Assembly (NCBI GenBank): GCA_000711775.1
Contig: ARYC01018494.1
Location: 1-64,000 of the forward strand
From: Oxytricha trifallax
Lineage: Eukaryota > Ciliophora > Spirotrichea > Sporadotrichida > Oxytrichidae
Direction of reading: 5' to 3'
Length of the DNA stretch: 64,000 nucleotides
Shown here: one piece after another, positions 1 to 13,269 of the stretch
How positions within the stretch are numbered: position 1 is the stretch's first letter
How the letters are laid out: the number at the start of each line of letters is the position of its first letter
The notes under the pieces: generated by a model
What the model was told of the DNA's origin: nothing
Databases searched by the model: none
Seen by the model: only the letters and a program-made list of their open reading frames with translations
Position numbers and translations under genes: made by a program

Positions 1-246
1 TATCTCTATCATCCTAATTTCATTAGACTTAAAAGCTTTTTTCTCTTCACTAAGTAAGGCTTTTAAGAATGAGTTTTTAGTTCCCTCCTAAGTTGGCAAG
101 AACAATCCAACTATAATGGATTTATTAATCTTACTTTAGAACTTACCTTGTTATACTAAATTTCTATAAAGGTCCTCTTTACTTCGAAATTTTCCTATTA
201 AATTTTGAGATTAAATTCTCTTCATTGCATCATTCATAGACTCCAT
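1..246 (-). CDS. TBE 22-kDa-class protein, N-terminal part (runs off window start)
   Basis: With TAA/TAG read as Gln the frame is open from the ATG at 246 down to base 1 (82 codons, no TGA). It starts MESMNDAMK, the same start as the copy at 54727, and both share the block ...GLFLPT.EGTK.SF... at about residues 48-65. The function of this second TBE protein is not established from the sequence. It is hydrophilic, with no signal peptide or membrane segment in the visible part. It diverges from the kinase gene at 811 across a repeat-rich spacer. Of the TBE genes seen here, this part shows the fewest defects. Confidence 0.8.
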
Positions 247-810
247 CTTGCTTCCTCTTTCTAGAAATGTTAATGAAATTTAAAATTATGGATATCCATT
301 CTAAGTTTATTAAAATCTTACTACTTAATAGGGATGGCCTACTGGAGGCCAACCTTGAAAAGATATGAGGAGAAGCATTGAAAAACTTGCTCCAAGTTTC
401 ACAGATTGATTTTTATTTTTATCAAACTTTTTCCATTAAATTGCTCCTAATAATGTTTAATTATTTTAGGAGGTCCTCCAAATTAAATTCAAACTTTATT
501 AGGAGTTAAATTTTAAGGTTAAAACTTAATTAGGAGCATATTAAATTTATAAATATTTAATAACTTTACCTCCAAATTAAGTTCAAACTTGATTTGGAGG
601 ACCTCCTAGAGAAACAAAACTTCATTAGGAGTATTTTAATTTACTAAAATTATAAAATTCTCATAAAATATATCAACCTACAGTCTTTTATGGTTAGTTA
701 ATTTTCTTACCTCTCAGCAAAGAAACTACCAGAGTGTCTTATACTCTACTATAATAGTATATCAAGGTAGATTTTATCATTATTATAATAAAATATATCA
801 GCAAACTAAA
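247..810. promoter_or_regulatory. Divergent intergenic spacer of TBE-1 with TTAGGAG iterations
   Basis: This spacer separates the minus-strand 22-kDa-class gene from the plus-strand kinase gene, so both promoters should lie here. It is filled with short direct and inverted repeats built on TTAGGAG/CTCCTAA. GGAGGTCCTCC near 468-479 and GGAGGACCTCC near 596-606 are near-palindromes. The block CTCCAAATTAA.TTCAAACTT occurs twice (about 476 and 571). TBE-3 has the same type of repeats in the same place. That these are protein-binding or control sites is inference from position and symmetry. Confidence 0.45.
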
Positions 811-2256
811 ATGAGCGCTAACCTTTTGAGAAGAGCGGCATTACTTGGGCAAAGTCAATAAAAATTATCATTCCAACAACCAAGAAAAGTAGAGACCAGA
901 GACGCCTTTACTCAGTGGGAGCCTACTTATGACAACTTTGAACAGTCTAGCTTTGAGATTTAAATATAAGTTAAGTAGGAGCTTATCAAAGAAGCTGTCC
1001 AAATTGAGGAGGAGGTTAAACAACCCGCCATAGAGCAATAATAAATACCAAGCAAAATTGACTATTAATGCAAAGAATGCAATAAAGTTTTCCCTTACAA
1101 GTCAACTTACAAGAGGCACTTGAGAGATATACACAACGATATGCCAAAGTTTATCTCAAGCATTAAAAGAAAGATGGGAAGTATATCTGTGAGTTCTGTG
1201 AGAAGCCATATTCTTATACTAGACTCTCAAAGTGCACTTAAAGAAAAAGCACAATTAAAGTTTTGTCTTTATTCATGAACCTACTGGTAATAAATTCCTT
1301 TAAAAAAGAAGATCAAGAAACCCAGTGGAGTCTCTTAGAGTTGAAGTGTAGAAGTAAGTCAAAATGAAGAAAGCAGTCAAGAACTTTCCAGTCTCTGAGA
1401 TCAATAAAATCATGGTTAAAATTGAGGCAATGAAGATTCCTATATTAAAAATTATTGACTTAGATTCTTGCCTAGAAAGCTACCTTACTCTTGAAGATAA
1501 AATTGAGAAGAGAGTCATTACTGATGACTAATATGCTTACAAGATATATCCTTTCAATTACTTCCTTGCTGATGACAAGTTCCAAATGGAATTTGCTAAT
1601 GAGTATTATGCTCTTTAAAAGGCAAAGTTAAATGAGTGCAGGCATATCATCTAGCTTGATGCTATTTTACTTGGTAAAGATCATGTAGCCTTCAGGCTTC
1701 CTTTACTTGAAATGACTTACAGAGAATTCTTATCTGACAATAGATGTCAGAGATAAATTAGCTAGATAGTATAGCAGATAGTTGAAGGGATTGAAGAGCT
1801 TCACAAGCTAGGTTATGTTCATAGAGACTTAAAGCCAGAAAACATCATGATGAACTTTAGCCTCTTAGAGTTTATACTATTGACTTCAACAGAGCTCAAA
1901 GAGTGCAAGCCTCTGCATAAGGAAATGTATACGGTACTCCAGGATATTTTCTAGATAGAGAAGATTGGAGAGATGGAGACACTTAATTGGATATATGGGC
2001 TCTAGCAGTATTAAGAATAGAGAGCGACATGCCAAGAAACGATTACTTTAGTTGCATGGGTGAGAGAGATTCTAAGCAGAGAATCAAACAATATCTCGAA
2101 AAAAATAAAATCAATGGAGGTCTCAGAGAACTTGCATACTCAACTATTATCAAGCCAAGCTAAGAGAATTAACAAACAATAGAAACAATCAAACATCAAC
2201 TTAGAAAGATAAAATTCAGAGAACTGCCACATGACTCTAAGCTTATGTTTGTGTGA
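811..2256 (+). pseudogene. TBE zinc-finger/protein-kinase protein (57-kDa class), frameshifted
   Basis: The start ATG at 811 gives MSANLLRR, matching MSANILRK in the TBE-3 copy, and the end is the TGA at 2254-2256 after ...LPHDSK. The first C2H2 zinc finger (C87, C90 then two His) is in frame. The second finger keeps its two Cys but lies in another frame and has lost its His pair. The kinase part shows a probable beta-3 lysine in AYKIYPF, the catalytic loop VHRDLKPEN near 1820, then DFNRA where kinases have DFG, then GTPGY and W.L.. motifs. Frame changes are needed near 1155, 1240 and 1860. The overall length (482 codons) equals that of a complete TBE 57-kDa gene, so it is a recently broken copy rather than a fragment. 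Confidence 0.85.
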
Positions 2257-2283
2257 AATATTTTAAAAACTCGCTTGTTATAC

Positions 2284-2405
2284 TCACTTAAAATACTAAT
2301 ATTTAAACATTAAACCCCTACATAAACCCTATTAAAACCCTAATAAAGTATGCACTAATAGTCTACTTTTATCAATCAAGCTACTGAAAGGGTTTTGGGG
2401 TTTTG
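2284..2405 (+). repeat. Right terminal inverted repeat region of TBE-1
   Basis: A C3-rich lead-in (several aaaccc steps at 2310-2345) runs to AAAGGGTTTTGGGGTTTTG. The same arrangement ends TBE-2 at 52694, with the blocks CCCTAATAAAGTATG and ATCAA..CTACTGAA shared between them. The final G4T4 tract is identical to telomeric repeats of these ciliates, a known TBE property. Confidence 0.8.
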
Positions 2406-2739
2406 ATTTTTCTAGCTAGGATAGTGAATTATTTGTTTAAACAAATTATGGTTTAATGTAATTATAACATTTACAAGTCTAAATTAATTTTCTTAATGAT
2501 TTGATTTTGATCAGATTGTATTTGTCCCCTTTTATTATAAAATGTTTTAAATACTCAGACTATTTTCCTAATTATTGTTGTTAATCAATTTTCTTTAAAT
2601 TATTTGATTTAAAATAAGCTAAATAGATTTAAAAGATAATCACCGCTATTTAATTAATAAATTCAAAAGATTTATTTTTAAATTTACTGGTATTTTAAAA
2701 TATTAGATAAAAAATTTTCAATAATTAATTAATTAATTA
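2406..2739. other. AT-rich flank without genes
   Basis: This is sequence just outside the TBE-1 right end. It has AATTAATTAATTAATT runs next to the first foldback. I see no gene or RNA signature. Confidence 0.6.
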
Positions 2740-3146
2740 TTGTGGAGTTAAATTTGATTTTGGAAAATAATTTATAATTAATTAATTATAATAATTATAA
2801 TTTGTGGCAGTTAACTTTATCTTAACCAATACCATATGGTACTTGTTTGATAGAAAATTAAAAATTAGCTAGACTTTACTATTGACTGTAATCCTCTATC
2901 GCATTCCTGGAGCGAGATAATCCAACTTTTATTTGAGCATTATATTAAACTTTACAAATTACTCAAAATTAAAGTAGGGTTATCTCGCTTCAGGAATGCG
3001 ATAGAGGGATACAGTCAATAGTAAAATCCAGCTGATTTGGAATTCTCTATTCAACAAGTACCATATTGTCTTGGCTAGGACAAAGTTAACTGCCACGAAT
3101 AATTTTAATTTATTTTATAATTTTAAATATTAAATTTCTTCCTAAA
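2740..3146. mobile_element. TA-foldback element H1 (older, imperfect)
   Basis: A ~400-bp foldback. The left arm has TTGTGG...TTTGG, GTGGCAGTTAACTTT, a GGTACTTGTT block and CTATCGCATTCCTGGAGCGA (2897-2916). The right arm holds the reverse complements in mirrored order, TCGCTTCAGGAATGCGATAG at 2985-3004. The outer right end is eroded. It has no coding capacity. The family resembles MITEs: short, palindromic and TA-flanked in better copies. Confidence 0.75.
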
Positions 3147-6100
3147 ATGTAATTTGTCTATAAAACTAAATTGTATTATAATTACTATTTAATATAAAAA
3201 TTTATTTAAAAAATCTCTATTTTTATTTTTAATTTAATATATTATAATTATTTATCATTACTTTAAATGATAATATTGTTAGGATTATATATATTATCTA
3301 TAAATTTATCGGTATTATGAGAAATTACTCTAATTATATATTAGTTTAAGATTGTACTATATTTCTAGTTAATTTGTTCATTTTTATCTTAATAGTATAT
3401 ATTATAATTGAATCATCTTTGAATTAGCTTCCCACTTAGTTATCATACTTTAGAATTAAAGTATAATATTCAATATGTTTTGCTGCAGATATAATAAATT
3501 TGAAAAATAAATAATATAAATTTTTTAAATGCAAATATATTTTTTACAAAATATAGTTATTATCTAATTAATTGAATTTTTTATCAACTAATTAACGTTA
3601 AAGATTGATCAATAAGTCTTGACTAAGACACCCTATTTATTTTTTCTATAATTTTAGCTTTGAAAGTTAATCCAGTTAGCATTTTAAACTTTTTAATTAC
3701 ATTTTTTAGTCAATTACAATATTTTCTAAAGAGTATTTTACTTTTTATTTATATTTATAGACAAATTTATTGAAAAATTAAGAGTTTCTTTTCATTCCAA
3801 ATAGTATCGAATATTAATATTATTTTTATATGTACTTTCTTTTTTTATCCCCTATATTATCGCATATTTAATTAATTTCTAGTCAATTTAAATTGTGATA
3901 GTGCAAATACTTCTCTGCTCCTTTTATCAAATTATAAATGTTATTTATTTTGGAGATAATATGATGCATCATTAATTACCATTACTGATTCAATATTTTG
4001 AATCAAAATCAGTCAAAATTTGTTTATTAAAGAATTTCTAATTGATCTAGCATTTAACTTGTATTATAATTCTAAAATTGAGAAGTTATTGATTCATGGT
4101 TTATTTCATTTTATAAAAAAGTAATACACTAACTCTTTTTATTATCGCTTCTCAATTATCCTACTCTCAATAAAGATCTAAAAAACTCTCCTTCAAATTA
4201 ATAAATTTATAGATCTTTAATATTTTATAAATTTACATTTTTTTAATTTGATGTTGAAGTTTATTGCAAAATTCATATTTTAAAAAACCAATTAATCCCC
4301 AATTGTTTTAGTTTTTAATAGATTAAATAGTATATGCTTTCATCATCATTTTCATACTTGATTTTTCCCCATTTATTATTGTTAATTTATTACAAGACGC
4401 AATGTAGGTGAATTTTAGAATTTTGTCGTCACCTTTGTATTTTCATTAATTTATCACCTTGTAATAAGATCGTAAATTATATTAAAATATGGAAGTGTAT
4501 TGTATCAATTTTCTCAATAAAGTCGCATTAATACTGTAAATATATTGTAGTAAGAAATAAATTTAGAATTAAGTTTTATTAAATAATAATTTATTTTTAT
4601 AAAAATTACAAAGTATATTATTTTTAAATACATTCAACATAAATATATATTTTATAACGAATTTAATCATATATTATTCTTATAACTTATTAAATTTATT
4701 TTTATTTAATTTAAACCAATTACTTTAAATATCTTTATTTGTGTTAAATTACACGGCTTAGAAAAAGATTTTAAAGGCAAAATATGAAAAACATTTAAAT
4801 ATCCTGAAACTTAGTTTAAAAGATATATGTCTTATAAACATTTATTCACTTAAGGTTTTCAAGTTTTAAGAAGCTTGTTAATTTTAAAAATATCGAATAA
4901 CTTAAGCTAATTATTTTTAATTAAAGCAATGTCACAATTATAAATTATGTTAGATTATTCTATTAAAGTCTTCTGATTAATTGTAGTTACAGATTATAAT
5001 AAATGATAATTAAAAAATAATATAGAAATTTTAAGACATTTTCCACTTAAAAAATTATTTAATTTAATTTAGATAACACCCTATTCATATTATATTTAAA
5101 TTTAATCCTTTAATTTATCTTTATTTTATTTAATTTCCCTAAAGTTAGTTATTGATTAACATTACCAGCTAAATAATTTAATAAATATATAATCAATATA
5201 TATTTATAGAACTTATTTTATATTAAGATATATATTATTGCTCTTAGTATATTTCAAACTAAAATTAATTAAGATATATCATAAGGGACTATTCTAATTT
5301 TCTCTTTTTATCACCATTATTAATTAAGTACTCTTACCTTTGGCTTTAAATTTATTAAAAATATGATTTTCTTTGAAGTGAAGAAAATAAGTTTTTCTAT
5401 ATGCTTATGAGATTTTTTAGGATAAACCACTAATAATTATGTACAAACAATATTTAATTAATTATTACTATAAGTTGTTCTGATCTATTATTAATTTATA
5501 GGCCATTATTTAATTATAAAGAAATTAAAATTAATTAAAAAAGTTTTTATGTATCATATTTAAAAAAAGAAAGATAATTAAACATTCTTTAAAGAATACT
5601 AACTATTTATTAATTGATTTGATGATTGATTTAAGATATCATTGTACTCCTTATATTTTGAAACTTTGTCCCCTTGTTTGTGTAAAATAAATCAAAAATT
5701 AAGATGTATAATAATACTTGAGAAAGTGAACATCTGTTTATGAAGAGATTTTTTAGCACTTTAATGTAATTAATATTATTATATATTTCCCTAAAAATTT
5801 ATATAATAAACTCTCTTTAAATCAAGGATCATCTTATTATTTTTTTATGACAATAGAATTATAAATTATTTCTCAATATAAGTAATTAAAATTTCATAAA
5901 AAGTATTATTCCCTACTTAATGATTAGTATTTAACTTTTTCTTAGGATATGTTTTTGCTCTTAATTTTGTTATAATGACTATTGAGTTTCATTCATCCTA
6001 TTTAATATATATGCAGTAAATTTTTAATATAATATAATTATAAATATAATAAAAATCATTTATTCCAAAGTTATTACTACATTCATATGATTAAAATCAT

Positions 6101-6240
6101 AAGTACTAATAAATTTTTAAGTTTTTATTATTATGTTATTATCTATTAAATTATGGTTTACTTTTGTTATTATGTAATTTTATTAAACCCATTAATTGAG
6201 ATCAATGTTATTTAAACTTTTAATTTGTATTTTAATTTAT
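3147..6240. other. AT-rich germline-limited DNA
   Basis: There is no open gene-like frame and no RNA gene. Short C-tracts (CCC in T-rich context) recur on the + strand. A 10-bp inverted pair TTATTACAAG/CTTGTAATAA brackets a slightly GC-richer patch at 4386-4468. Confidence 0.6.
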
Positions 6241-6298
6241 TATTATATTGATTTCTAATTTCCTTTTATCATAATTTTAGCCAATTAAATGCTTTCAA
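6241..6298 (+). repeat. Dispersed ~60-bp motif, copy 1 (subtype c)
   Basis: It contains TATTATATTGATTTCTAAT, then ATCATAATTTTAGCCAATTA. It is closest to copy 5 at 26668. The core AGCCAATTAAATGCT is shared with the other copies. Confidence 0.75.
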
Positions 6299-6854
6299 AA
6301 ATAATTTCTTATAAATTAGTTTTTTTTTATTACAATATGAAAGTTAATTTAAATAAAAAATTTAAACTATAAAACAAATAAAAATATAGAAAAATCAATA
6401 AGATTACATTTTTAATTTAATTCTAAAATAATAATTTGATTTCCCTTTTTAAATTTAATTCCTATATTAATTTTTAATAATATATTAATGGATTAATTGT
6501 TCTTGATAAATTACATCAAGTTTCAAGTTAATCAATTTTATATCTGCTAAAAATTATAGAAAATCAAATTGTAAATAGATAGTTTTCTGGATTCATTTTA
6601 TTTTACTGTAATTAACTATCTAGAAATATGAAATTTAAATTTGTATTATTTTACAATCTTAATAAATGCGACTTTTAATTTCAATATATATTAGTAGTGA
6701 ATCACTTAGGTAATATAGAGAAAAAATAAATCTAGAGATCAAAATTCTTGAGATTTAAATATTAATCAGCATTAAATATTGTGTGGTATTATTTTTTCAG
6801 TGTAGCATGACTATGTATTAGTTAGTTTGGTAGGAACATATTTATTTCTAAGCT

Positions 6855-7262
6855 GGGTGAATTGTATCAACGTTTAATTGTTAAAATCTGCTGCGTTAAA
6901 CAGTTCCTTTATGATTAATATTGCTTTTTCTTTCTTTTGGTCTTGTTTGGATGAGGTTTCATTAGCTTTAATTGCATTGGTTATTTCAAGAATGAGAATC
7001 TTCGGATCTTTAATGAGATCTTTTGCAATAGTGATTCTTTGCTTCTGAACACCCGATAACAAAAGATCCCTTGAGTTCACAACTCTTACTAAATCCTTCA
7101 TGTATTTGAAGTCTCACCTTAAGGTGAAAGTACAATGGCTCTTTAGGACTAGTAGTTGTCCCCACAGTATGAGTGGTACTGATATCTTCTGGGAATCCTT
7201 GTCCCTGGCACTATTTGAACCTCCTAAGCTCTAGCTGCTCCTGTTTTCCATTAAATGCAAAG
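6855..7262 (-). pseudogene. ABC-transporter ATPase relic
   Basis: The minus-strand frame from 7101 reads LLLSGVQKQRITIAKDLI, then DPKILILE. This is a decayed ABC signature and Walker B (normally LSGGQKQRIAIARAL...PKILLLDEATSAL). The second signature glycine is Val, and the Walker-B Asp is lost with a one-residue gap. Just upstream, in another frame, FPEDISTTHTVG at about 7150-7190 resembles the usual LPEGYDT.VG segment that precedes the signature, with ~80 extra bases and a frame change between. The patch is clearly less AT-rich than its surroundings and stands alone. It could be a piece of a scrambled macronuclear gene or a dead gene copy. The lost catalytic residues favour a dead copy. Confidence 0.6.
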
Positions 7263-10200
7263 AGCAGACATATTACCTCCACATTATATATAATACTCCT
7301 TAATTTCAATATATTATTATTATTTTTGTATATAAAACTATATTATTTTATTGTCTTATCTTGATTCAATCATCTCATAAATAAATTTATGAATAAATGA
7401 GTAGATATAAATAAAGTAAGATTAAATTCTATAATTATAATTTGTTAATTAAATTAAGTTATACTAAACTAATCATTAATATATAGATTATAAACATTTT
7501 TTAACTCATTAGGGGTATTACTTTATTAATTAATCAAAAGTTTTATTTATTTGGTTCGTATTTAGAAGTTTTCTTACTAATTTGAAGCTTAGATGATTTA
7601 GTATATTATAGTATAAGCCAATTCTTTTAAAACTCTTATATTGTATGTGTAAATATTCCACAATATAATTACAACATGTTTCCATTGGAAATTATTATTT
7701 TAACTTATCCTGCAAATTAACTTAAAAATTTATTAGTAGTTTAATAATTAGGAACTTTTCTTCCCCTATTTAATGTAAATTAATTAGAACTATGAGGGTA
7801 AAAATTTTATCAGCAATCCAATTTTCTAACTTAATTTCTAAGCATTGTTTTTAAATATGTTAAAATTAAATTTGAAAATAAATTAAATGAAGTGGTAATT
7901 AATTATTATATTCTAATTTTAAATATTTATTCGAGAAATTTTTAAAAAATTTTAACCAATTATAAATAAGTTAAATAAAATAATAATTCTATCTTTTATT
8001 TTTCAATATCTAATAAAAGATATCTTAAATTATCATTTTAAATCAATAAATCTTTTGATTAATTGAGAAATATGCTATCATAATTATGTCAGTTAATAAC
8101 TACCTTCTTTTAATATGAATTAAATCTTATATATTTTCATTGTTTCTTACAGATAATTAAACAAAAATAATTTAATAAAATTATTTTCGTATTAATTACA
8201 ATTAAAAATTAATCATGAAAAGCTATAGATAATTATCTTCTGTTTATTTCTAATTTATATTGTATAATTAAAATTTTTAATTAAAAATTCCACTATTGAT
8301 TTAAGAGTATAATTGAATTTAATATTAGACTAAATTTATAATTAATATATTTTTAATTAAATTCAATTTTTTGAAATTTCTAAGTTTGATCTTTAGATAG
8401 CTTATTTAGTTTAATTATGAAAATTTATTTGCTTTTTTTTATAGTGAAAAATTATGTCTAACATATCATTGAAAACCTCGTATTCCTGTTTTTGTTTTTT
8501 TTTCATTGACTTTACTTATCAAAAGTATTAATTTGTCTTAAATTATTATATTTTCCTTATTCTTTAGATAAAAATAAAATTATCCATTAATGATTAAATG
8601 TTTAATATTTTAAATATGACAGTTTGATTTTTAAATGCTTCGTTTACTAATGAAATACTTTAATATACATAAATCTTTTATTATTTAGAGATTTATTATT
8701 AAAAATATTTAAAAGTACCCATTAAAATTAATTTATATTACAATTAATATAAATATTTATGAAAGTTTATTATTCTAAAATAACTCTATTAGTGATTATT
8801 CAATGTGTTCAACAAGAACTAAATACGAAAGCAAAAAATAATGATGCCTTTAATATTGCCTTAAGAATTATAATTTTATAAATTTATAAAATAAATAATA
8901 AAGGGTTTAAGTATGGTATATTATATACTTATGATATTTTATAATATTTATTAATTAAATAGATTAGATGTTATTTTTAATTTTTTATCATTATTTTTAA
9001 TTTTTAATATTGTCTAAATTTTGAATTTTGTAATTCTCTGTTATTTATAATTAAAGTTTACGCATTTGTAACTTAATAAAAATATTTTATTTTTACAAAA
9101 AATTATTATATTTTTATATAAGTAATAAATCAATATAATTTAAAAAGAGGTTCACCTGTTCCTGAATTATAACAAAGCTTAGTTTAGAAATATAATATCA
9201 TTAGTTGTCCCTTAAGAATAAATTAATATTTTTCTTAAACGTTATTAATTATAAATTCAATCTAATTTAAGTCAAAAAATAATATAAAAACATTAATTTA
9301 TTTAAATATTTTGATATATCAATTATATAATAATGAAAGATATTTCAGATTAATTTCTTCAATAGTTACCATTAATATATAAAGTATGTTCTATTTTCAT
9401 TTCAAGTCATTTATTTTTTAATATCATAAAAAATGCTATTTAGTCATTAGAGAATTTTCCCTAATTATGATAAGTTTTTATTATGATGATTTGAAATAGT
9501 AAGATGAGCATAATTTAAGTAATATGATCTTTAGCATTGTTCCATATTTCAATTAATCTTTTAACAACTTTAATTATAAGAAGTACCTTTAATGATCCTT
9601 CTCAATTTGTTAAAATAAATGTATGTAATAAAAAAAAATTAAAATTTGTAGTTAAATAATTTTTTTTACAAGAGATCAGTCTATATTTCTCAGTAAAATC
9701 ATTAGTATTTAAATTTTTCTATTAAAATTAGAATATTTTATTATTTAAAATTTATCTAAATCATATCAGCAAATATCTACCTAGTGCAATGAGTTTTTTT
9801 TTATATAATCTTTAATTTAAATTATCATTATTATAGCGTAATTAAGTACCCATTTTTATAAATTAACATTGGTTTTCTTCTATCTTTTCAGACCTCCAAT
9901 TAAATGTTTTCTCGAGTAAAATACCCTTAATAAATTAGCTTTTATTTTATTTATTGGTTCCAATCAACTTAATTTTACTATCAGAAAGCAATTAAATGTT
10001 TATCATTTATTAATATCATTAATTTTTGCTAAATGTTTTGAGTTTTAATTCAAATTTTCAATTAGTTTTAATGATTTAACCCTAAAATATCCAATACAAT
10101 TTTTATTAAAGAAACATATTTCAAGTTATTCTTAAATTAATTGAAATATCAATATGCAATAACTAGATTGTCCCTCAATACATTAAATAATAAATTGGCT

Positions 10201-10630
10201 TAAAATAATGATATTATTTATTTATAATTTCTATTAAATTAGTTAAATAATAATTAAAAATCTATCTATAATCACTTTTAAAAAATAATAAAATTTTTAA
10301 TATAATTTTTTGTATGCATATAAATATTTATTATATTTAAACAGAATTTTTGACATAAATAATTTTCTACTAAATATCAAAAGAATTTTTAGAGAGCTAT
10401 TTTTAAAGTAAATGTTTTTATTAATCATTAACTTCAACTAGTCTTATTATTTTATCAATTTTATCAATTTGAGTTCAGCAATAAAACTCATTCCATTATT
10501 ATTTATCAGTAATATACTCTCTAGAAATTAAAAAAGATTATTATTTATAAAATATAAAAATATATTTTATATAAATTTTTAAATTTCAATTAACTTAATT
10601 CCTTACTACATTTTTTTCCTTTCATTAATT
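7263..10630. other. AT-rich germline-limited DNA
   Basis: No gene, RNA gene or foldback was recognised in this stretch. It has scattered CCC tracts on the + strand and long A/T homopolymer runs. Confidence 0.55.
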
Positions 10631-10639
10631 ATGAATTAT

Positions 10640-10860
10640 CAACTTTTTATTAGATGATTACAATTGACACCATTAATAACGAAGTGCTGATCTTCCCCTT
10701 ATTTATGCTAATAGTTCTTACAATTATGTTTTATAAAAATTTAGGCATATTAATTATTTACTTTCAATTGAATGTAAATAAAATGAATAAATATTACATA
10801 AATTCATACATCATCAAATTTATATTAGGGATGCCTTTATTATGATTAAATTTGATAAGT
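10640..10860. other. Gene-like patch of uncertain strand
   Basis: A plus-strand frame from ATG 10654 gives a hydrophobic peptide of over 60 residues. The minus strand also gives an open frame with normal-looking amino-acid use (IINMPKFLQN near 10750). I cannot tell which, if either, is real. It may be a small decayed coding piece. Confidence 0.25.
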
Positions 10861-10930
10861 GGAATGTTTTTATTCCTTGAATATACTTTATTATTATTTG
10901 ATTAAATACTTTATTTATTTTTAATTTATT

Positions 10931-10990
10931 AATTATAATGATTTATAGTTTCTTATATACTAATTTAAGCCAATTAAAATGCTCATAAGA
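10931..10990 (+). repeat. Dispersed ~60-bp motif, copy 2 (subtype a)
   Basis: AATTATAATGATTT, TTTCTTATATACTAATTTAA and GCCAATTAAAATGCTCATAA. It matches copies 4, 6, 8 and 9. Confidence 0.8.
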
Positions 10991-13269
10991 AATGTATTTA
11001 AATACCAATATTAATCATCAATATTAATTAAGGCTAGAAAATTTTATATAATTTGATAATAAATTTACATTTTTTAACTTTTAATAATATTTAAGATATA
11101 TAAATAATATTTTTATAATTTATTTTATAGAAATATTTTATAAAGAGCGATGAATTTAGGGATTGTAGTAAATTATGTTGAGGTAAATTGATCCGAAATT
11201 TGGAGAACTAGAAATGTAGAGACTTATCCTAATAATATACTTTGAAAAAAATTAATCAAATAATTATATAAATATAAATATTCTTTAAAACCTTTTTTCA
11301 CAATTTAGTATTTTATTTTGTGAAAAATCTTTAATTTTTAAAAAGTAGTCAAAGCACTTAAATATAAAAATAAATTTATTCACAAAATAATTTTTTAAAT
11401 AAAATTCTATAAGAAATAATAAAATGAATACATAGTTTATTTACTCTAAAAATATTATTTATAAATCAAAATGTGATAACTTTTATATTTAATAAATAAT
11501 ATTCTCTTTAGGGAATAATTTTTAAGACTGAGATATAAATCTAAAGGAACTCAGGAAATTTCAAGAAATATAAAATTATAAAGACATTTTTTAAATTTTA
11601 GAAAATAATTTTAAGGATATAAACTATCTATACCAAAATTCTTATAGATATACACTCTTTTTGCAATTAATATAAAATTATTTTTAAAAATCTTAACAAA
11701 AAATCGAAATCTAAATTAAGATTTATTTCAAGCCTCAAAAAGATATTTAATAAATTACCTAAATCATCAATGTCTAAAATAATTGATAACATAATTTAAT
11801 TCTTTTAAATTCAAAAAAGTTATTTAATTAATTTACTGGACTAACCAATAAATAAATGTTTTGTTTTTCTTTCCCTTTATTATTTTTTCATATTTAAGTT
11901 TCCAAGAATAGTCCATCTAGAACAAGTAGCTTAGAATAAATTTTATAATTTGAACGATAAGATATTTAATAATAAGTAAAGTGCATTTAAATGATAAATA
12001 AAATTAATACAATTATATATTGATTGTTTTTAATTACAATTAAGTTTAATATCCCTATTAAGTTTCTTAATAATATTTATAAGACTCAATAGATTATTGC
12101 TCAGTTTTCCGTATTTAATCATAATTTAAGTTTAGGTTATATATTTATAAAAATCAAACTTATGGATTTTGATATCCTTGTCATTATTTGTAAACTATTC
12201 AAGAATTTTTATTATTTTTGACTGTTGTTATTTAAGTAATCAAGCATAAGACATTAAATCGATTATAAGTCATATATTTTTCCCCTTATTTTAAGTCAAA
12301 TTTATTCAGATTAATCAAGATAAGCAATTATAATTAAGAATGTTCTCTTAGTTAGTAGGATCATTTATTTAGTTATAGACCTTTTTTTATAATATTCACA
12401 TTAAGGTTCCTATTGTAATTTGTATTGTTCAAATCTTTATTTAATGTCAATTTCATTCAATCTGACAAAAAATTTAAAACTTTAATTGTTAATTAATAAT
12501 TTAATAATATATATATTGCTTAAAAATAATATTGATGAGTTTCAATAATTTATTTAAACTTTTATTAATTTTATAAAATAACTTTAAACCAATAGGTTCT
12601 TGTACAAGTACCCTGTTAATAATGTTAATTACTTTTGTACTAAAAATAATTACATATTGAGTTAATATAATCAATAATTATTGAATTTTTAATTGCACTT
12701 AATTTAGTTTTTTATTTTACTGAAATATTTAATAGAATTTTTGAGGTCTAACCTTTAATTATTCTGAGTAATATAATTATTTCTTTTCTATCAATATTTA
12801 TACTTTTACATGACAAACTTTACTATTTCTTTGTCTAAATACTATAATTATCTTAATTGATAGATATTTACTAGGTAATCCCTTTTTATTAATATCAAGA
12901 ATATTCTCCTATTATCAAAAGTTATTTAAAAATTATTAAAATATAAAATAAATATTAATTTATATATAAAATCTCATAAATTATAAAATACATATTATAA
13001 CATCCACAACTCAAAGATTGTAATAAATGAACTCATTATTTATGAAAAATTATTTTAATATAAAATTGATTAAATTGATAAAAAAGGGAAAAATTGAATC
13101 ATAAATTAAAAAAATAAATATCTAAATTTTAAAATCAATTGTTTTTATGTAAAATATATGACATAAATATATAATTATGATTACAAATTATATAACATTT
13201 CTTATTTATCAATATAATCCTCATTCCTTTAATAATAACTCAATCATATATTTTAAATACTATTTTTAC
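10991..13269. other. AT-rich germline-limited DNA
   Basis: Mostly featureless. A slightly GC-richer patch at 11143-11243 reads on the plus strand as MNLGIVVNYVEVN, then TGA, then SEIWRTRNVETYP. It may be a small decayed coding piece. Confidence 0.5.

Larger units (their letters stand above)
1..2405 (+). mobile_element. TBE-1: right-hand part of a TBE-like transposon
   Basis: This is the right part of a TBE-class DNA transposon (IS630/Tc1-like superfamily, known from stichotrich germline genomes). It holds the start of the 22-kDa-class gene on the minus strand, a divergent zinc-finger/kinase gene on the plus strand, and a right end finishing in the telomere-like GGTTTTGGGGTTTTG at 2391-2405. 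The left part, including the transposase gene, lies outside the window. TBEs are known to be limited to the germline and removed during macronuclear development. The kinase frame is broken, so this copy is probably not producing all of its proteins. Confidence 0.85.

Noticed and set aside
4386..4468. 10-bp inverted repeat as a possible foldback
   Set aside because: Arms are only 10 bp in AT-rich sequence and there is no second copy or target duplication.
7173..7364. 63-codon frame on the plus strand
   Set aside because: It runs opposite to the ABC relic and then into AT-only sequence. The composition is that of a shadow frame.
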